64,000 bases of DNA from JAXLQL01 sp046331625. Lineage in GTDB: Bacteria > Acidobacteriota > Terriglobia > Bryobacterales > Bryobacteraceae. Below the pieces are notes generated by a model. That model saw only the letters and a list, made by a program, of their open reading frames with translations. It had not been told where the DNA came from and searched no databases. Positions 17,514 through 27,210 of the stretch are shown one piece after another (the stretch's first letter is position 1; each line of letters begins with the position of its first letter). The stretch spans positions 1 to 64,000 of the forward strand of contig JAXLQL010000011.1 in NCBI GenBank assembly GCA_046331625.1, given 5' to 3'. The position numbers were made by a program, and so were the translations under genes.

Positions 17514-18311
17514 ATGCGTTTGGCGACAATTCTCATCGTAACGGGGGCGGCTTTGGCCGCCGATCCCAAAGCCTCCCTCACGTTCCGTGCGACTTTCGAC
17601 GGCGGCCCCGATGCCGTGGTGGCGAAGGGCGACAAGCGGATCTGGTCCGCTGCATCGTACAAGGAACAGGCGTCGGCACAGCCCGGACTCTCGGTTCCCG
17701 GTGTGGAACTCGATCCAAAGGCGGGACGCAAGGGTGGTGCGCTTCGCTTCAAGAAGAAGAACACGCAGGCGCTGTTCTACAAGGCGCAAGGTAACGTGGC
17801 GTTCAACCCCTCGGGCTGGACCGGCACCATTTCCTTCTGGCTGAGTCTCGATCCGGAGACGGATCTCGAACCCGGCTACTGCGATCCGCTTCAGGTCACC
17901 GACAAAGCCTTCAACGATTCGGCGATCTGGGTGGACTTCACCAAGGACGACAAGCCGCGCCACTTTCGTCTCGGTGTCTTCGGCGAACTGACCAAATGGA
18001 ATCCGCAAAACATCGCCGCGGACAAGAATCCGGACTTCGCCAAGCGTTTGGTTGTGGTGACGAAGACTCCGTTCGCCAAGGGCAAATGGACGCACGTGGT
18101 GATCACGCACGAGGCCCTGGGGTCAGGGAAGGGAACGGCGAATCTGTACCTTGACGGCAAACTCCAGGGCTCGTCGGCGATCGGGGAGAGCTTCGCGTGG
18201 GATATGGCGAAGGGTGCGATCCGGCTGGGAGTGAGCTATGTGGGGCTGTTCGACGACATCTCGATCTACGATCGCGCGCTGACGGCGAAAGAAGTTGCAT
18301 CGTTGAAGTAG
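17514..18311 (+). CDS. Secreted LamG/concanavalin A-like domain protein
   Basis: A 265-residue protein with a signal peptide (TILIVTGAALA). The rest is one laminin-G/concanavalin-like jelly roll. It includes SLTFRATFDGG near the start, then GWTGTISFWLSLDPETDLEPG, KWTHVVITHEAL, TANLYLDGKLQG and a closing FDDISIYDRALTAKEV. That last motif is typical of LamG domains that end with a 'DEVRIYNRALSAxEI' strand. The domain binds carbohydrate or protein in other systems; no catalytic residues are apparent. It follows the PQQ dehydrogenase by 27 bp, so they may be co-transcribed and act on the same polymer, which is inference. Confidence 0.8.
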   Translation: MRLATILIVTGAALAADPKASLTFRATFDGGPDAVVAKGDKRIWSAASYKEQASAQPGLSVPGVELDPKAGRKGGALRFKKKNTQALFYKAQGNVAFNPSGWTGTISFWLSLDPETDLEPGYCDPLQVTDKAFNDSAIWVDFTKDDKPRHFRLGVFGELTKWNPQNIAADKNPDFAKRLVVVTKTPFAKGKWTHVVITHEALGSGKGTANLYLDGKLQGSSAIGESFAWDMAKGAIRLGVSYVGLFDDISIYDRALTAKEVASLK

Positions 18312-18346
18312 GTCCGGGTGGGCCTGCCGTGTTATTTTGAGAAACG

Positions 18347-19144
18347 GTGTCCAGTTCTCCGCTCAACGTACATCTCGAAACCTACGAAGGGCCCCTGGAC
18401 CTGCTTCTCGACCTGATCCGCAAGCAGCAGATCAACATCTACGACATCCCCATCGCCAAGATCACCTCGCAATACCTCGAGTACATGCAGCAGGCGATGG
18501 AGTTGAGCATCGAGTTGAGCGCCGAGTTCGTCTACATGGCGGCCACGCTCATCCAGATCAAATCGAAGACCCTGCTGCCGAAGGACCCGGAACTCGCCAA
18601 GATGGAGGAGCAGGAAGAGGATCCCCGCAAGGAACTGGTGGACCGCCTGCTCGAACACGAGAAGTTCAAGAACGCGGCCGGGATGCTGCAGCAGAAGCGG
18701 ATGATCGAAGAAGCGGTGTGGTCGAGTCCGCACGTCCACGATTTCCTCAACGAGGAAGAGTCGGAAGGCGATCTCTCCGTGACGCTGTATGACTTGGTTC
18801 GGACGTTGCAGACAATCCTCGACCGCGCCAAGAGCCGTCCGATATACGGCGTTCAGACTGAAGAAGTTACGGTGCCGGACATGATCAAGTACTTGCGGAA
18901 CGTGCTGCGGGACGAGATCAGCTCCGGTTCGTCGATTTCCGCCACCGAGTTGTTCGAGCGGCAGCGGAGCCGGAGGGGCATGATCTGTCTGTTTCTGGCG
19001 ATCCTCGAGATGGTGCGGATGCAGGCAATCACGCTGGTGCAGCAGGAAGCCTTCTCCGATATCGGATTGAAGCGGCACAAGAATTTCGATGAGGTCGCCG
19101 CCAGCGAACAGGCACTGGCCGCCATCCAGGAAGAGTACAGCTAA
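18347..19144 (+). CDS. scpA: Segregation and condensation protein A
   Basis: A 265-residue kleisin subunit of the SMC-ScpAB condensin complex. The family start is plain: LNVHLETYEGPLDLLLDLIRKQQINIYDIPI, then FVYMAATLIQIKSKTLLP. The C-terminal winged helix includes RRGMICLFLAILEMVRMQAI and ends with a short acidic tail. The protein bridges SMC heads and binds ScpB in the cytoplasm to compact the chromosome. GTG 18347 is chosen because it directly precedes the conserved N terminus and has GAGAA just upstream. scpB follows 50 bp downstream, the usual order. Confidence 0.96.
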   Translation: MSSSPLNVHLETYEGPLDLLLDLIRKQQINIYDIPIAKITSQYLEYMQQAMELSIELSAEFVYMAATLIQIKSKTLLPKDPELAKMEEQEEDPRKELVDRLLEHEKFKNAAGMLQQKRMIEEAVWSSPHVHDFLNEEESEGDLSVTLYDLVRTLQTILDRAKSRPIYGVQTEEVTVPDMIKYLRNVLRDEISSGSSISATELFERQRSRRGMICLFLAILEMVRMQAITLVQQEAFSDIGLKRHKNFDEVAASEQALAAIQEEYS

Positions 19145-19194
19145 CCCGGCGCTTCTTTTGTGAGCCGGCGCTGGCTCGTCGAGACTACCCGAAC

Positions 19195-20538
<1,344 letters not shown>

Positions 20539-21270
20539 ATGGCCGAAGAGCGCCTGCAGAAGATCCTGGCGCGGATGGGCATCGCCAGCCGGCGCAAGGC
20601 CGAGGATCTCATCCTGCAGGGCCGCGTTCAGGTCAACGGCAAAACGGTAGTCGAACTCGGGACCAAGGCCGATCCGGATAACGACGATATCCGTGTGCTC
20701 GGCCAGCATGTGCACGCGCCCAAGCAATCGGTGTACCTGCTGCTCCACAAGCCCAAGGGCTGCGTTACCACCACGCACGATCCCGAGGGCCGGCGCACGG
20801 TGATGGAGTTCGTGAAGGGCCTCCGGATCCGCGTGTTTCCGGTGGGCCGGCTCGATTACAACAGCGAAGGCGCCTTGCTCATGACCAACGACGGCGACTT
20901 CGCCAACGCGATTCTCTCCGCCAAGAGCCACGTCGAGAAGATCTATCACGTCAAGGTGAACGGGTACTTGACTCAGGAGCAGGAGGAAGAGTTCCGCACC
21001 GGTGTGCCGCTGCACGGCAAGCGCACCGCGCCGGCGGGGCTCCACATGATCCGCCGCGGATCGAATCCGTGGTACGAGGTGCGGCTGGTGGAAGGGCGCA
21101 GCAACCAGATCCGGATCATGTTCCGCTACTTTGACCGTTTGGTCGAGAAACTCCGCCGGACGCAAATCGGATTCTTGAAGCTCGGTCCTCTGAAGCCCGG
21201 TGAAGTGCGGCCGCTGTCGCAGCACGAAGTGGATCGCTTTCGAAAGCTGTTGCATCTGGGAGAGAAGTGA
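20539..21270 (+). CDS. rluB: Pseudouridine synthase of the RsuA/RluB/RluE/RluF family
   Basis: A 243-residue enzyme. The N-terminal S4 RNA-binding domain is seen in MAEERLQKILARMGIASRRK and ILQGRVQVNGKTV. The catalytic domain has LLLHKPKGCVTT and the signature GRLDYNSEGALLMTNDG with catalytic Asp106. It isomerises a uridine in rRNA, most likely 23S rRNA as for RluB, whose gene is commonly placed directly after scpAB. RsuA- or RluF-type specificity cannot be excluded from sequence. The start abuts the scpB stop. Confidence 0.92.
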   Translation: MAEERLQKILARMGIASRRKAEDLILQGRVQVNGKTVVELGTKADPDNDDIRVLGQHVHAPKQSVYLLLHKPKGCVTTTHDPEGRRTVMEFVKGLRIRVFPVGRLDYNSEGALLMTNDGDFANAILSAKSHVEKIYHVKVNGYLTQEQEEEFRTGVPLHGKRTAPAGLHMIRRGSNPWYEVRLVEGRSNQIRIMFRYFDRLVEKLRRTQIGFLKLGPLKPGEVRPLSQHEVDRFRKLLHLGEK

Positions 21271-21665
21271 GTCACGAAATCGAAGCCGCTCTGCGATGCG
21301 GCAAGAACATCGCTGTTGTGGGGCTCTCGGCCGATCCGTTTCGCCCGAGCCATAGCGTCAGCGAGTACATGCAGTCGCAGGGTTACCGCATCATTCCGGT
21401 GAATCCGAACGAGCCAGAGATCCTGGGCGAGAAGTGCTACCCGGACCTCGACTCGGTTCCGGATGCGATCGACCTGGTCGACATCTTCCGGCGTTCCGAG
21501 TTCGTACCTGCGATCGTGGATGCGGCCATTCGCAAAGGCGCCAAGGCCGTATGGATGCAGGAGGGTGTGGCGCATGAGGAAGCTGCGGCGAGGGCGCGGG
21601 GGGCTGGGCTGTTGGTAGTGATGGACCGCTGCATCTTGAGGGAGCATCGGCGGCTCGTGCGCTGA
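21267..21665 (+). CDS. CoA-binding (YccU-like) protein
   Basis: A 132-residue single Rossmann-fold protein of the CoA-binding family related to the N-terminal domain of succinyl-CoA synthetase alpha. Motifs: NIAVVGLSADPFRPSHSV for nucleotide binding, GYRIIPVNPNE, DLVDIFRRSEFVPAIVD, AKAVWMQEGVAHEEAA and a final VVMDRCILREHRRL. Function is not established, though CoA binding is expected. GTG 21267 overlaps the rluB stop as GTGA, indicating translational coupling; the gene closes the scpA-scpB-rluB cluster. Confidence 0.9.
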   Translation: MSHEIEAALRCGKNIAVVGLSADPFRPSHSVSEYMQSQGYRIIPVNPNEPEILGEKCYPDLDSVPDAIDLVDIFRRSEFVPAIVDAAIRKGAKAVWMQEGVAHEEAAARARGAGLLVVMDRCILREHRRLVR

Positions 21666-22027
21666 GCCGAATTCCAAATCTCCATAACGCTCCTGGATTC
21701 AGCGGGCGTCCCCGTGGGTGCGGGTAGTCACGGGCACCCTCTAAGGGGATTTACCGCTACCCCAGTTTGCGGTACACTGGTCCGGACCGCCAGGAGCCGC
21801 AAATGGAGGATAGTACTCGTCTCGGCACGGGGCGACGAATACACGCGTTGGTGGCCGGTAACCGCCACTTTGGGTGGAGGGCGCGGTTCTGCGCCGGCTT
21901 CCGTGTAACCGCGGCGGTCTGGTACGAGCGCGGTTGGATCGTGCGATTGGATCTACCGAGTTTCGGTACCCGCCGCTCATGGATCCGGAACTGCCTACCT
22001 CCCCTAATGGAAGAGGGAGCAGCGTAA
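21666..22027 (+). other. Structured intergenic leader upstream of the aminotransferase cassette
   Basis: No coding region is supported here. The stretch is full of inverted repeats. A 7-bp stem TTTGCGG/CCGCAAA with an inner CTGG/CCAG stem lies around 21768-21807. There are also GGGTGC/GCACCC near 21717-21743, GTGGC/GCCAC near 21852-21869 and GGCGC/GCGCC near 21886-21901. A CTCCC near 21999 can pair with the GGGAG Shine-Dalgarno sequence at 22015-22019. It may be an RNA leader that controls the downstream gene or a dispersed repeat; it matches no riboswitch class I know. Confidence 0.4.
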
Positions 22028-23275
22028 ATGCAATCACCGTCTTCCAGAGTTGGCCAATATCGAATTCCCTTCAACCGTGCTTCTTTCGGATTGGCCGAAA
22101 TGCACTACGCCGGCCAGGCGTTGTACTCGGGGCACGTTTCCGGAGACGGCCACTTCACGGGGCAATGCCGGGAGTTCTTCGAGCGGCGATTCGCGGGCTC
22201 GCACGCGCTGCTGACCACCAGTTGCACGCATGCGCTCGAGTTGAGCGCATTGTTGCTCGACATCCAGCCCGGCGACGAAGTATTGGTTCCTTCGTTCACT
22301 TTCGTCTCGACGGTGAACGCGTTCGTGTTGCGAGGCGCGCGCCCGGTGTTCGTCGACATTCGGCCCGACACGCTCAACTTCGATGAGACGGTCGCGGCGG
22401 CGAAGATCACGTCACGCACCAAAGCCATGGTTCCAGTGCACTACGCGGGCGTTGGTTGCGAGATGGACGCGATCATGGCGCTGGCGGCGCGGTACGGCAT
22501 CCCTGTAGTGGAAGACAACGCGCACGGGCTGTTCGGACGCTACAAGGGCAAGGACCTGGGCCGGTTCGGGGCGCTTTCGACGCTGAGCTTCCACGAGACG
22601 AAGAACATCAGTTGCGGAGAGGGCGGGGCGCTCATCATCAACGATCCCGCGCTGGCTGGCCGCGCCGAGATCTTGCGCGAGAAGGGTACCAATCGCAGCC
22701 AGTTCTTCCGCGGCACCGTGGACAAGTACACTTGGGTGGACCAGGGCTCGAGCTACCTGCCTTCCGACATCCTGGCTTCCGTGCTCTACGCCCAGCTCGA
22801 GCGGTCAGAGCAGATCCAGAATCAGAGGCGGCGCGTTTGGCAGACGTATCGCGCCGGCCTTGCGGACGCGGCGAAGCGATGCGGCGCGCGGTTGCCGTTC
22901 GTGCCCGCGCACTGCGAGCAGGCCTACCACATGTTCTACATGATCCTGCCGGACCTGAAGATGCGGCAGGGTTTGATCGAGCACTTGAAGCGGAAGGGAA
23001 TTTGCGCCGTGTTCCACTACGTGCCGTTGCACGCGGCTCCGATGGGGCAGCGGTTCGGGGCGCGGCCGGGCGAATGTCCGGTGACCGAGTCAGTGAGTGA
23101 CCGGCTGGTGCGCCTTCCCTTCTACGCGGATCTTTCCGAAGCCGATCAAGGCGCCGTGATCGATGCCGTGATCGAATTTCTCGCCCAGGGCCGCGGCAGG
23201 GTTCGCACCAGACAGCGAATCCCGGTGCCCGCGCCCGGTTTTTCCGACGTTCCTGACAGGAGGCAAACGGCATGA
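22028..23275 (+). CDS. DegT/DnrJ/EryC1/StrS aminotransferase (WecE/RffA-like)
   Basis: A 415-residue PLP-dependent sugar aminotransferase. The pattern is that of dTDP-4-amino-4,6-dideoxygalactose transaminase: IPFNRASFGLAE, YSGHVSGDGHFTGQC, TTSCTHALELSALLL, PGDEVLVPSFTFVSTVNAF and VEDNAHGLFGRYKG. The catalytic Lys192 is in SFHETKNISCGEGGA. It would convert a 4-keto-6-deoxy sugar nucleotide to the 4-amino sugar. ATG 22028 has GGGAG 8 bp upstream. The C-terminal 25 residues (RTRQRIPVPAPGFS...) extend beyond the family. The stop overlaps the next gene as ATGA. With a dioxygenase and an acyltransferase downstream, it probably makes a modified amino sugar for a surface glycan. The E. coli name wecE would fit by similarity but not by context. 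Confidence 0.9.
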   Translation: MQSPSSRVGQYRIPFNRASFGLAEMHYAGQALYSGHVSGDGHFTGQCREFFERRFAGSHALLTTSCTHALELSALLLDIQPGDEVLVPSFTFVSTVNAFVLRGARPVFVDIRPDTLNFDETVAAAKITSRTKAMVPVHYAGVGCEMDAIMALAARYGIPVVEDNAHGLFGRYKGKDLGRFGALSTLSFHETKNISCGEGGALIINDPALAGRAEILREKGTNRSQFFRGTVDKYTWVDQGSSYLPSDILASVLYAQLERSEQIQNQRRRVWQTYRAGLADAAKRCGARLPFVPAHCEQAYHMFYMILPDLKMRQGLIEHLKRKGICAVFHYVPLHAAPMGQRFGARPGECPVTESVSDRLVRLPFYADLSEADQGAVIDAVIEFLAQGRGRVRTRQRIPVPAPGFSDVPDRRQTA

Positions 23276-24123
23276 ACGTTCCCAATTTGAATCGGCTCGT
23301 GAGGGAGCCGGTTTATCCGATGACGGCGGTGCTCGAACAGCCGGAAGCTGCGCAGTTCGATCTCGACGCGTTCGTACAGGAGGTACACGGGCGAGGTTTC
23401 GCCGTGGTTCCGAACCTGCTCGAAGCCGAGTTCCTGAACCGGATGCGGGGCGAGCTGATGCAAGCCATTCGTGCCGAGTCGGAGCTGCCCTACAACAACG
23501 CGCGCGACCGGGCAATGGTGTTGCTGTGCTCGTTGTACGGGGGGACGTTCCTCGAGCTGTTCGAGAACGAGAAGTTGCTGGCTTGCGCCAACGCGCTGTT
23601 GGGCGACGGTTCCACGGTGTACGCTTATACTTCGTCTTCGATGCCGCCCAAGGGAACGAACTTTTCGCGCCGGATCCACGTGGATTGTCCGCGGGTGATC
23701 CCTGGGTACATGACGAATCTCGGCGTGCTGATGGCGATCGATGACTTCACCGAAGAGAACGGCGCCACTTTCTTCCTGCCGTATTCGCAGGAACGGACCG
23801 ATGCGCCGAGCGAGAGCTTCTTCTATCGCAACGCGTACCGGTTCACTTGCAAGGCGGGCTCGGCGATCTTCTTCAACGCGCGTGTCTGGCACTGCGGCGG
23901 CGACAACCAGACCGACCAGTGGCGGCATGGGCTATCGATCAACATCGGCCGGCCTTGGATGAAGCAGCGGATCGACATTCCCCGGGCGATGGCGCACATG
24001 GACTTGACCGGTGTTCCGGAAACGGTGCTGCAGAAGCTGGGCTTTCTGGCGCAGGTGCCGGCGAACTACGCCGAGTATTACGTGGCGCCGGAGAAGCGCA
24101 AGTTCCGCCAGAAGTACGAATGA
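23272..24123 (+). CDS. Phytanoyl-CoA dioxygenase (PhyH) family protein
   Basis: A 283-residue Fe(II)/2-oxoglutarate-dependent oxygenase of the PhyH type. The HxD pair is His136/Asp138 in RRIHVDCPR, the distal His is 207 in RVWHCGGDN, and Arg218 is placed to bind 2-oxoglutarate. The protein lies between a sugar aminotransferase and an acyltransferase gene, overlapping both by ATGA. Its substrate is therefore probably the same sugar nucleotide, its acyl group or a glycan intermediate rather than phytanoyl-CoA. No signal peptide or membrane segment is seen. The assignment to the family is firm; the substrate is inference. Confidence 0.85.
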   Translation: MNVPNLNRLVREPVYPMTAVLEQPEAAQFDLDAFVQEVHGRGFAVVPNLLEAEFLNRMRGELMQAIRAESELPYNNARDRAMVLLCSLYGGTFLELFENEKLLACANALLGDGSTVYAYTSSSMPPKGTNFSRRIHVDCPRVIPGYMTNLGVLMAIDDFTEENGATFFLPYSQERTDAPSESFFYRNAYRFTCKAGSAIFFNARVWHCGGDNQTDQWRHGLSINIGRPWMKQRIDIPRAMAHMDLTGVPETVLQKLGFLAQVPANYAEYYVAPEKRKFRQKYE

Positions 24124-24752
24124 CGGCTGGCCTGATCGGATACGGGGCGCTGGGCCGGCAGGTGGCGAATCTGCTCGGCTTGGCGCCGGACGATTACGCC
24201 GTATTCGATGACTTGGCTCGTGGGGCGGGGATGGAGCCGCCGCGAGCCTTCGGATTCAGCGAGTACCGCGCGGCGGAGTTCGCATCGCTCGACTTCTACG
24301 TTTGCCTCGGGTACAAGCACCGGCAACGCAAGCTCGAGATCCTCGAGGAGTTGGAAGCGATGGGAAGGCGGACGCCGGCGTTCGTGCATCCTTCCTGTTT
24401 CGTCAACCGGACGGCGGAGATCGGACCCGGATGCATCCTCTACCCGATGTGCAACATCGATCAGAACGTGCGGCTGGAGCGCGGTGTGACGCTGCACAAC
24501 TCGGTTGTGGTTTCGCACGATTCGCGCGTTGGAGCGGGGAGCTACGTGTCGCCCGGTGCGGTGCTGTGCGGCGATACGCGAGTGGGGGCGCGCTGTTTTC
24601 TGGGAGCTCGCACGGTGGTGTCGAATGGTGTCGCGATCGGCGATGATTCCACGGTCGGGATCGGCACGGTGGTGACGCGCAATTTGGATTCTGGCTCGAA
24701 TGCGATCGGGAGCCCAATGCGGCTGCTGACGCGGCAACTGCGGCTCGAATAG
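24120..24752 (+). CDS. NeuD-type sugar O/N-acyltransferase (left-handed beta-helix)
   Basis: A 210-residue acyltransferase. The N terminus is a short Rossmann-like part (TAGLIGYGALGRQVANLLG) as in NeuD/PglD enzymes. The C-terminal two thirds are hexapeptide repeats of a left-handed beta-helix: AEIGPGCILYPMCNI, VTLHNSVVVSHDSRVGAGSY, VSPGAVLCGDTRVGARCFLG and VAIGDDSTVGIGTVVTRNL. PglD N-acetylates a UDP-4-amino sugar. A DegT aminotransferase two genes upstream makes that type of substrate, so N-acylation of the new amino group is a reasonable guess. The ATG at 24120 overlaps the dioxygenase stop. The frame is open further upstream, but only as a shadow of that gene. Confidence 0.88.
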   Translation: MTAGLIGYGALGRQVANLLGLAPDDYAVFDDLARGAGMEPPRAFGFSEYRAAEFASLDFYVCLGYKHRQRKLEILEELEAMGRRTPAFVHPSCFVNRTAEIGPGCILYPMCNIDQNVRLERGVTLHNSVVVSHDSRVGAGSYVSPGAVLCGDTRVGARCFLGARTVVSNGVAIGDDSTVGIGTVVTRNLDSGSNAIGSPMRLLTRQLRLE

Positions 24753-24918
24753 AGCGGGACTGGCGTGAGTACGGCGGCACCGATCCAAGAGCCTGAACCT
24801 CGCGGCTCGGTACGGGTGAGGTGCCAACCAGTTGAGTTCTGGAGAGTCCCGCCCAGGCTGAAGCCCGCACCACATGATGCGACACTGCAAACAACTTGGC
24901 GTCGCAGAGTCGCCAATC

Positions 24919-26061
24919 TTACTGGCGCACGGACGGGAGCATCGCGAAGATGCGCGGGTCTTGCCGGAGCTTGGCCAGGAGCCGGGTGTAGTATCGTTCG
25001 CCGCCGGTGATGTGATCGGCGAGGTCCGATTCTTTGGCCCCGAGTTTGGCAGTATCCGAGCCATCGATGAAGACGAAACCGTGGTCGAGGAACGCGTACG
25101 GGATCTGCTCGAGAAAGTCGTTCCACAGGAATTTCTGCTTCTCGTCTTCAGCGATGCGCTGGCGCAGATCCGCCGAGAGGGGCGGCGCATATCCAGCGAC
25201 GAACACGCCGCGTCTTTGAAACTGCTGCAGCAGCATGACCAAGCGTTGCAAACGCTCGCCTGACATAGCGCGGCACTCCGGGAAGGGAAGCTCGCCGCGG
25301 CGGGCGGCATTGACGCCGGGGAGTTCGGGGTTCGATCCGGAGGATTCCCAACTGCCGTCGGTGCGGTATCCCCGGCCGTTGAGTTGCGCGCCCAAACCGA
25401 TGCCGGATGACGCGGGACGAGTGAGGCGCCACGGGTTGATCAGCACGCCGGCGAGCGCCTGCGCATGTTCGGACAAGTTGCCGGCGGCGTCCGCGCCAAG
25501 ATCGGTGTACGGTGCCGGCATTGCGTAGTTGAACCACCAGAAGTCCAGGCCGAGGATGACCAGACGAGGCGAGTAGCCGGGGGGCATGCGGTCAAGAACG
25601 GTTTGCACGTCGGTGAGATTGTTGACGAGGCCGGCGGCGTTGAAGAACGAGTGCGCATCGTCTCCGAACATTTCGCCGCGCCAGTTGGCGGTGCGAAGCG
25701 AGCCGAGCGCGAGCACGCGCGGCCGCCGCATCTGAATGGACCGAAGCTTGTACGCGGGAACGGAAGGATCGAGCAGGCCGCGTTGGTAGACGATGGGCGC
25801 TTGTTCCTGTGCGCGCACCACGCGTTCGATAGCCCAGCTCTCGCCGGTAAGCCACAGGACCGACTCCCCGACGCCTGCCACTGTGGCCGCGGCCAGCAAG
25901 CCGATGGCGAGGCCTAGCCCGGCGATCATGAATCCGCCGTTGCGCGATCTGACGACGATTTTGGTTTGGTGCTCCGGTTCGGCGGCGGAGAACGGTACCA
26001 GTGCGGCTCCCACATACGGGACGAGCGCACCTTCCCGCGGCGAGCGGAAAACTACCTTCAT
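24919..26061 (-). CDS. Membrane-anchored SGNH hydrolase-like protein
   Basis: A 380-residue protein with one N-terminal membrane segment near 43-70 (GGFMIAGLGLAIGLLAAATV) and a periplasmic domain. The segment RPRVLALGSLRTANWRGEMF followed by SFFNAAGLVNNLTDVQTVLD and LVILGLDFWWFN matches SGNH/DltD- or AlgX-like acyl-transfer proteins. In those, GS-x-R carries the nucleophile Ser. A DxxH-like pair near the C terminus would complete the triad: LADHITGGERYYTRL. Such proteins often modify polysaccharides together with an MBOAT partner, but none is in this window. It could belong to the glycan machinery of the convergent aminotransferase cassette. The function is not proven. Confidence 0.55.
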   Translation of the reverse strand: MKVVFRSPREGALVPYVGAALVPFSAAEPEHQTKIVVRSRNGGFMIAGLGLAIGLLAAATVAGVGESVLWLTGESWAIERVVRAQEQAPIVYQRGLLDPSVPAYKLRSIQMRRPRVLALGSLRTANWRGEMFGDDAHSFFNAAGLVNNLTDVQTVLDRMPPGYSPRLVILGLDFWWFNYAMPAPYTDLGADAAGNLSEHAQALAGVLINPWRLTRPASSGIGLGAQLNGRGYRTDGSWESSGSNPELPGVNAARRGELPFPECRAMSGERLQRLVMLLQQFQRRGVFVAGYAPPLSADLRQRIAEDEKQKFLWNDFLEQIPYAFLDHGFVFIDGSDTAKLGAKESDLADHITGGERYYTRLLAKLRQDPRIFAMLPSVRQ

Positions 26062-26086
26062 TCGAGGACGCTACGGATCGGTTCGG

Positions 26087-27109
26087 TTACTTCGCCATCC
26101 GTTTCATCGGATGGTCTACTTGCTTGTATCCTGCGGGCACCTGAAACACGGACGGGTCGACTGCTTCGGACGAAAACGACGTCATCTCGGTGGTGAACTC
26201 GAGCATGACCCCGGGTTGGGCGGCTGCCTGTTGCTGAGCGGGTTGTTGTTCCGGCTGCGCGGCGGGTTCGTCCTTCTTGCTCTTGCGGCGCCCGAGACCG
26301 CCCAAGCCGCCCAAGCGTCCTAGCGCCGCCCCGACGGCTGCGTCACGCGCGGACTCTTTGGGGTCGGCCGCGGGAGCTGCCGAGCCTTCGGGGGCGTTGG
26401 CGGTCATGCCCATCATTCGGGTGACGCTCGCGACGGAGATGCCGTCCATTTCGGACAGCTTCTTGCCGGCCTCGCGAAGCCCGGCCATGGCGCCGGGACC
26501 GGCCTGCATCATTACGGACATGTCGACTCCGTTGGCCATTCCCATCTTTTCGCCGTAGCGCTTGTAGAACTCGCGCTGCACCTCCGATCCGGGCACCTTG
26601 GCCATCCACTGATCGATGTTCATGTCGGTGACGCCGCTGGCCCCGGTCTTCTTGTCAGTGGCCTCCATCTCGAGCTTCATGATGGCGTGCTTGGCTTTGA
26701 GGCCCGCCACATCGCGGGTGTCTCCGGGCGTATCGACGGAGACTTTCCACTTCATCTCGGTGTCGGGAGCGTCTTTGCGCGCCTGGCTCATGCGAGCGGC
26801 TGCCTGCTTCATGGCGGCGGCCATTTCGGCGAAGGTGATGACCGAGTATTCCTTCTTCTCGTTGTTGATCTCGGTGATGGTTTCCGCATCGAGGTCGATG
26901 ACATGGACGCTGCGTTGCGTCTCGGTGGTCATCTTGTTGCCGTGGATGCGGTGGGTTGTGGTGGTGGGTCCGGCGGGCTGCCGGGAAAACTTGCGGGCAA
27001 AGTCCATCATCTTCTTGAGGGATCCGCCGGTGATGTCGGTTTTCTGGGTGTAGGTGAAGTCGGCCGCGAACAGTGCGGAGCTTGCCGCTACGGCCAGTAG
27101 CAGTCTCAT
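26087..27109 (-). CDS. Secreted hypothetical protein (DUF4412-like)
   Basis: A 340-residue protein with a signal peptide (LLLAVAASSALFAA, cut before DFTYTQK). The segments GNKMTTETQRSVHVIDLDAETITEINNEKKEYSVI and VAGLKAKHAIMKLEME resemble DUF4412-like secreted proteins that bind or report on periplasmic material. The C-terminal 100 residues are Ala/Gln/Pro-rich (AAQPEQQPAQQQAAAQ) and then end in a short beta-like block that repeats the family's final strand, FQVPAGYKQV. A Gly/Leu/Arg stretch (GRLGGLGGLGRRK) precedes the low-complexity part. No function can be assigned. It lies 25 bp upstream of the SGNH-like gene and is likely co-transcribed with it. Confidence 0.65.
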   Translation of the reverse strand: MRLLLAVAASSALFAADFTYTQKTDITGGSLKKMMDFARKFSRQPAGPTTTTHRIHGNKMTTETQRSVHVIDLDAETITEINNEKKEYSVITFAEMAAAMKQAAARMSQARKDAPDTEMKWKVSVDTPGDTRDVAGLKAKHAIMKLEMEATDKKTGASGVTDMNIDQWMAKVPGSEVQREFYKRYGEKMGMANGVDMSVMMQAGPGAMAGLREAGKKLSEMDGISVASVTRMMGMTANAPEGSAAPAADPKESARDAAVGAALGRLGGLGGLGRRKSKKDEPAAQPEQQPAQQQAAAQPGVMLEFTTEMTSFSSEAVDPSVFQVPAGYKQVDHPMKRMAK

Positions 27110-27210
27110 GCTCTCCTCCAGGCGCTCCCATTGGAGCGCTACCGATAGCTTAGCGCGTTCGGAGGAGAAGGAACAGCGGCGAGTGTCAGGATCGCCGCTG
27201 CCTTGTGAAG

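Noticed and set aside
21666..22027. RNase P RNA
   Set aside because: The conserved GAGGAAAGTCC-type core and the matching 3' segment are absent.
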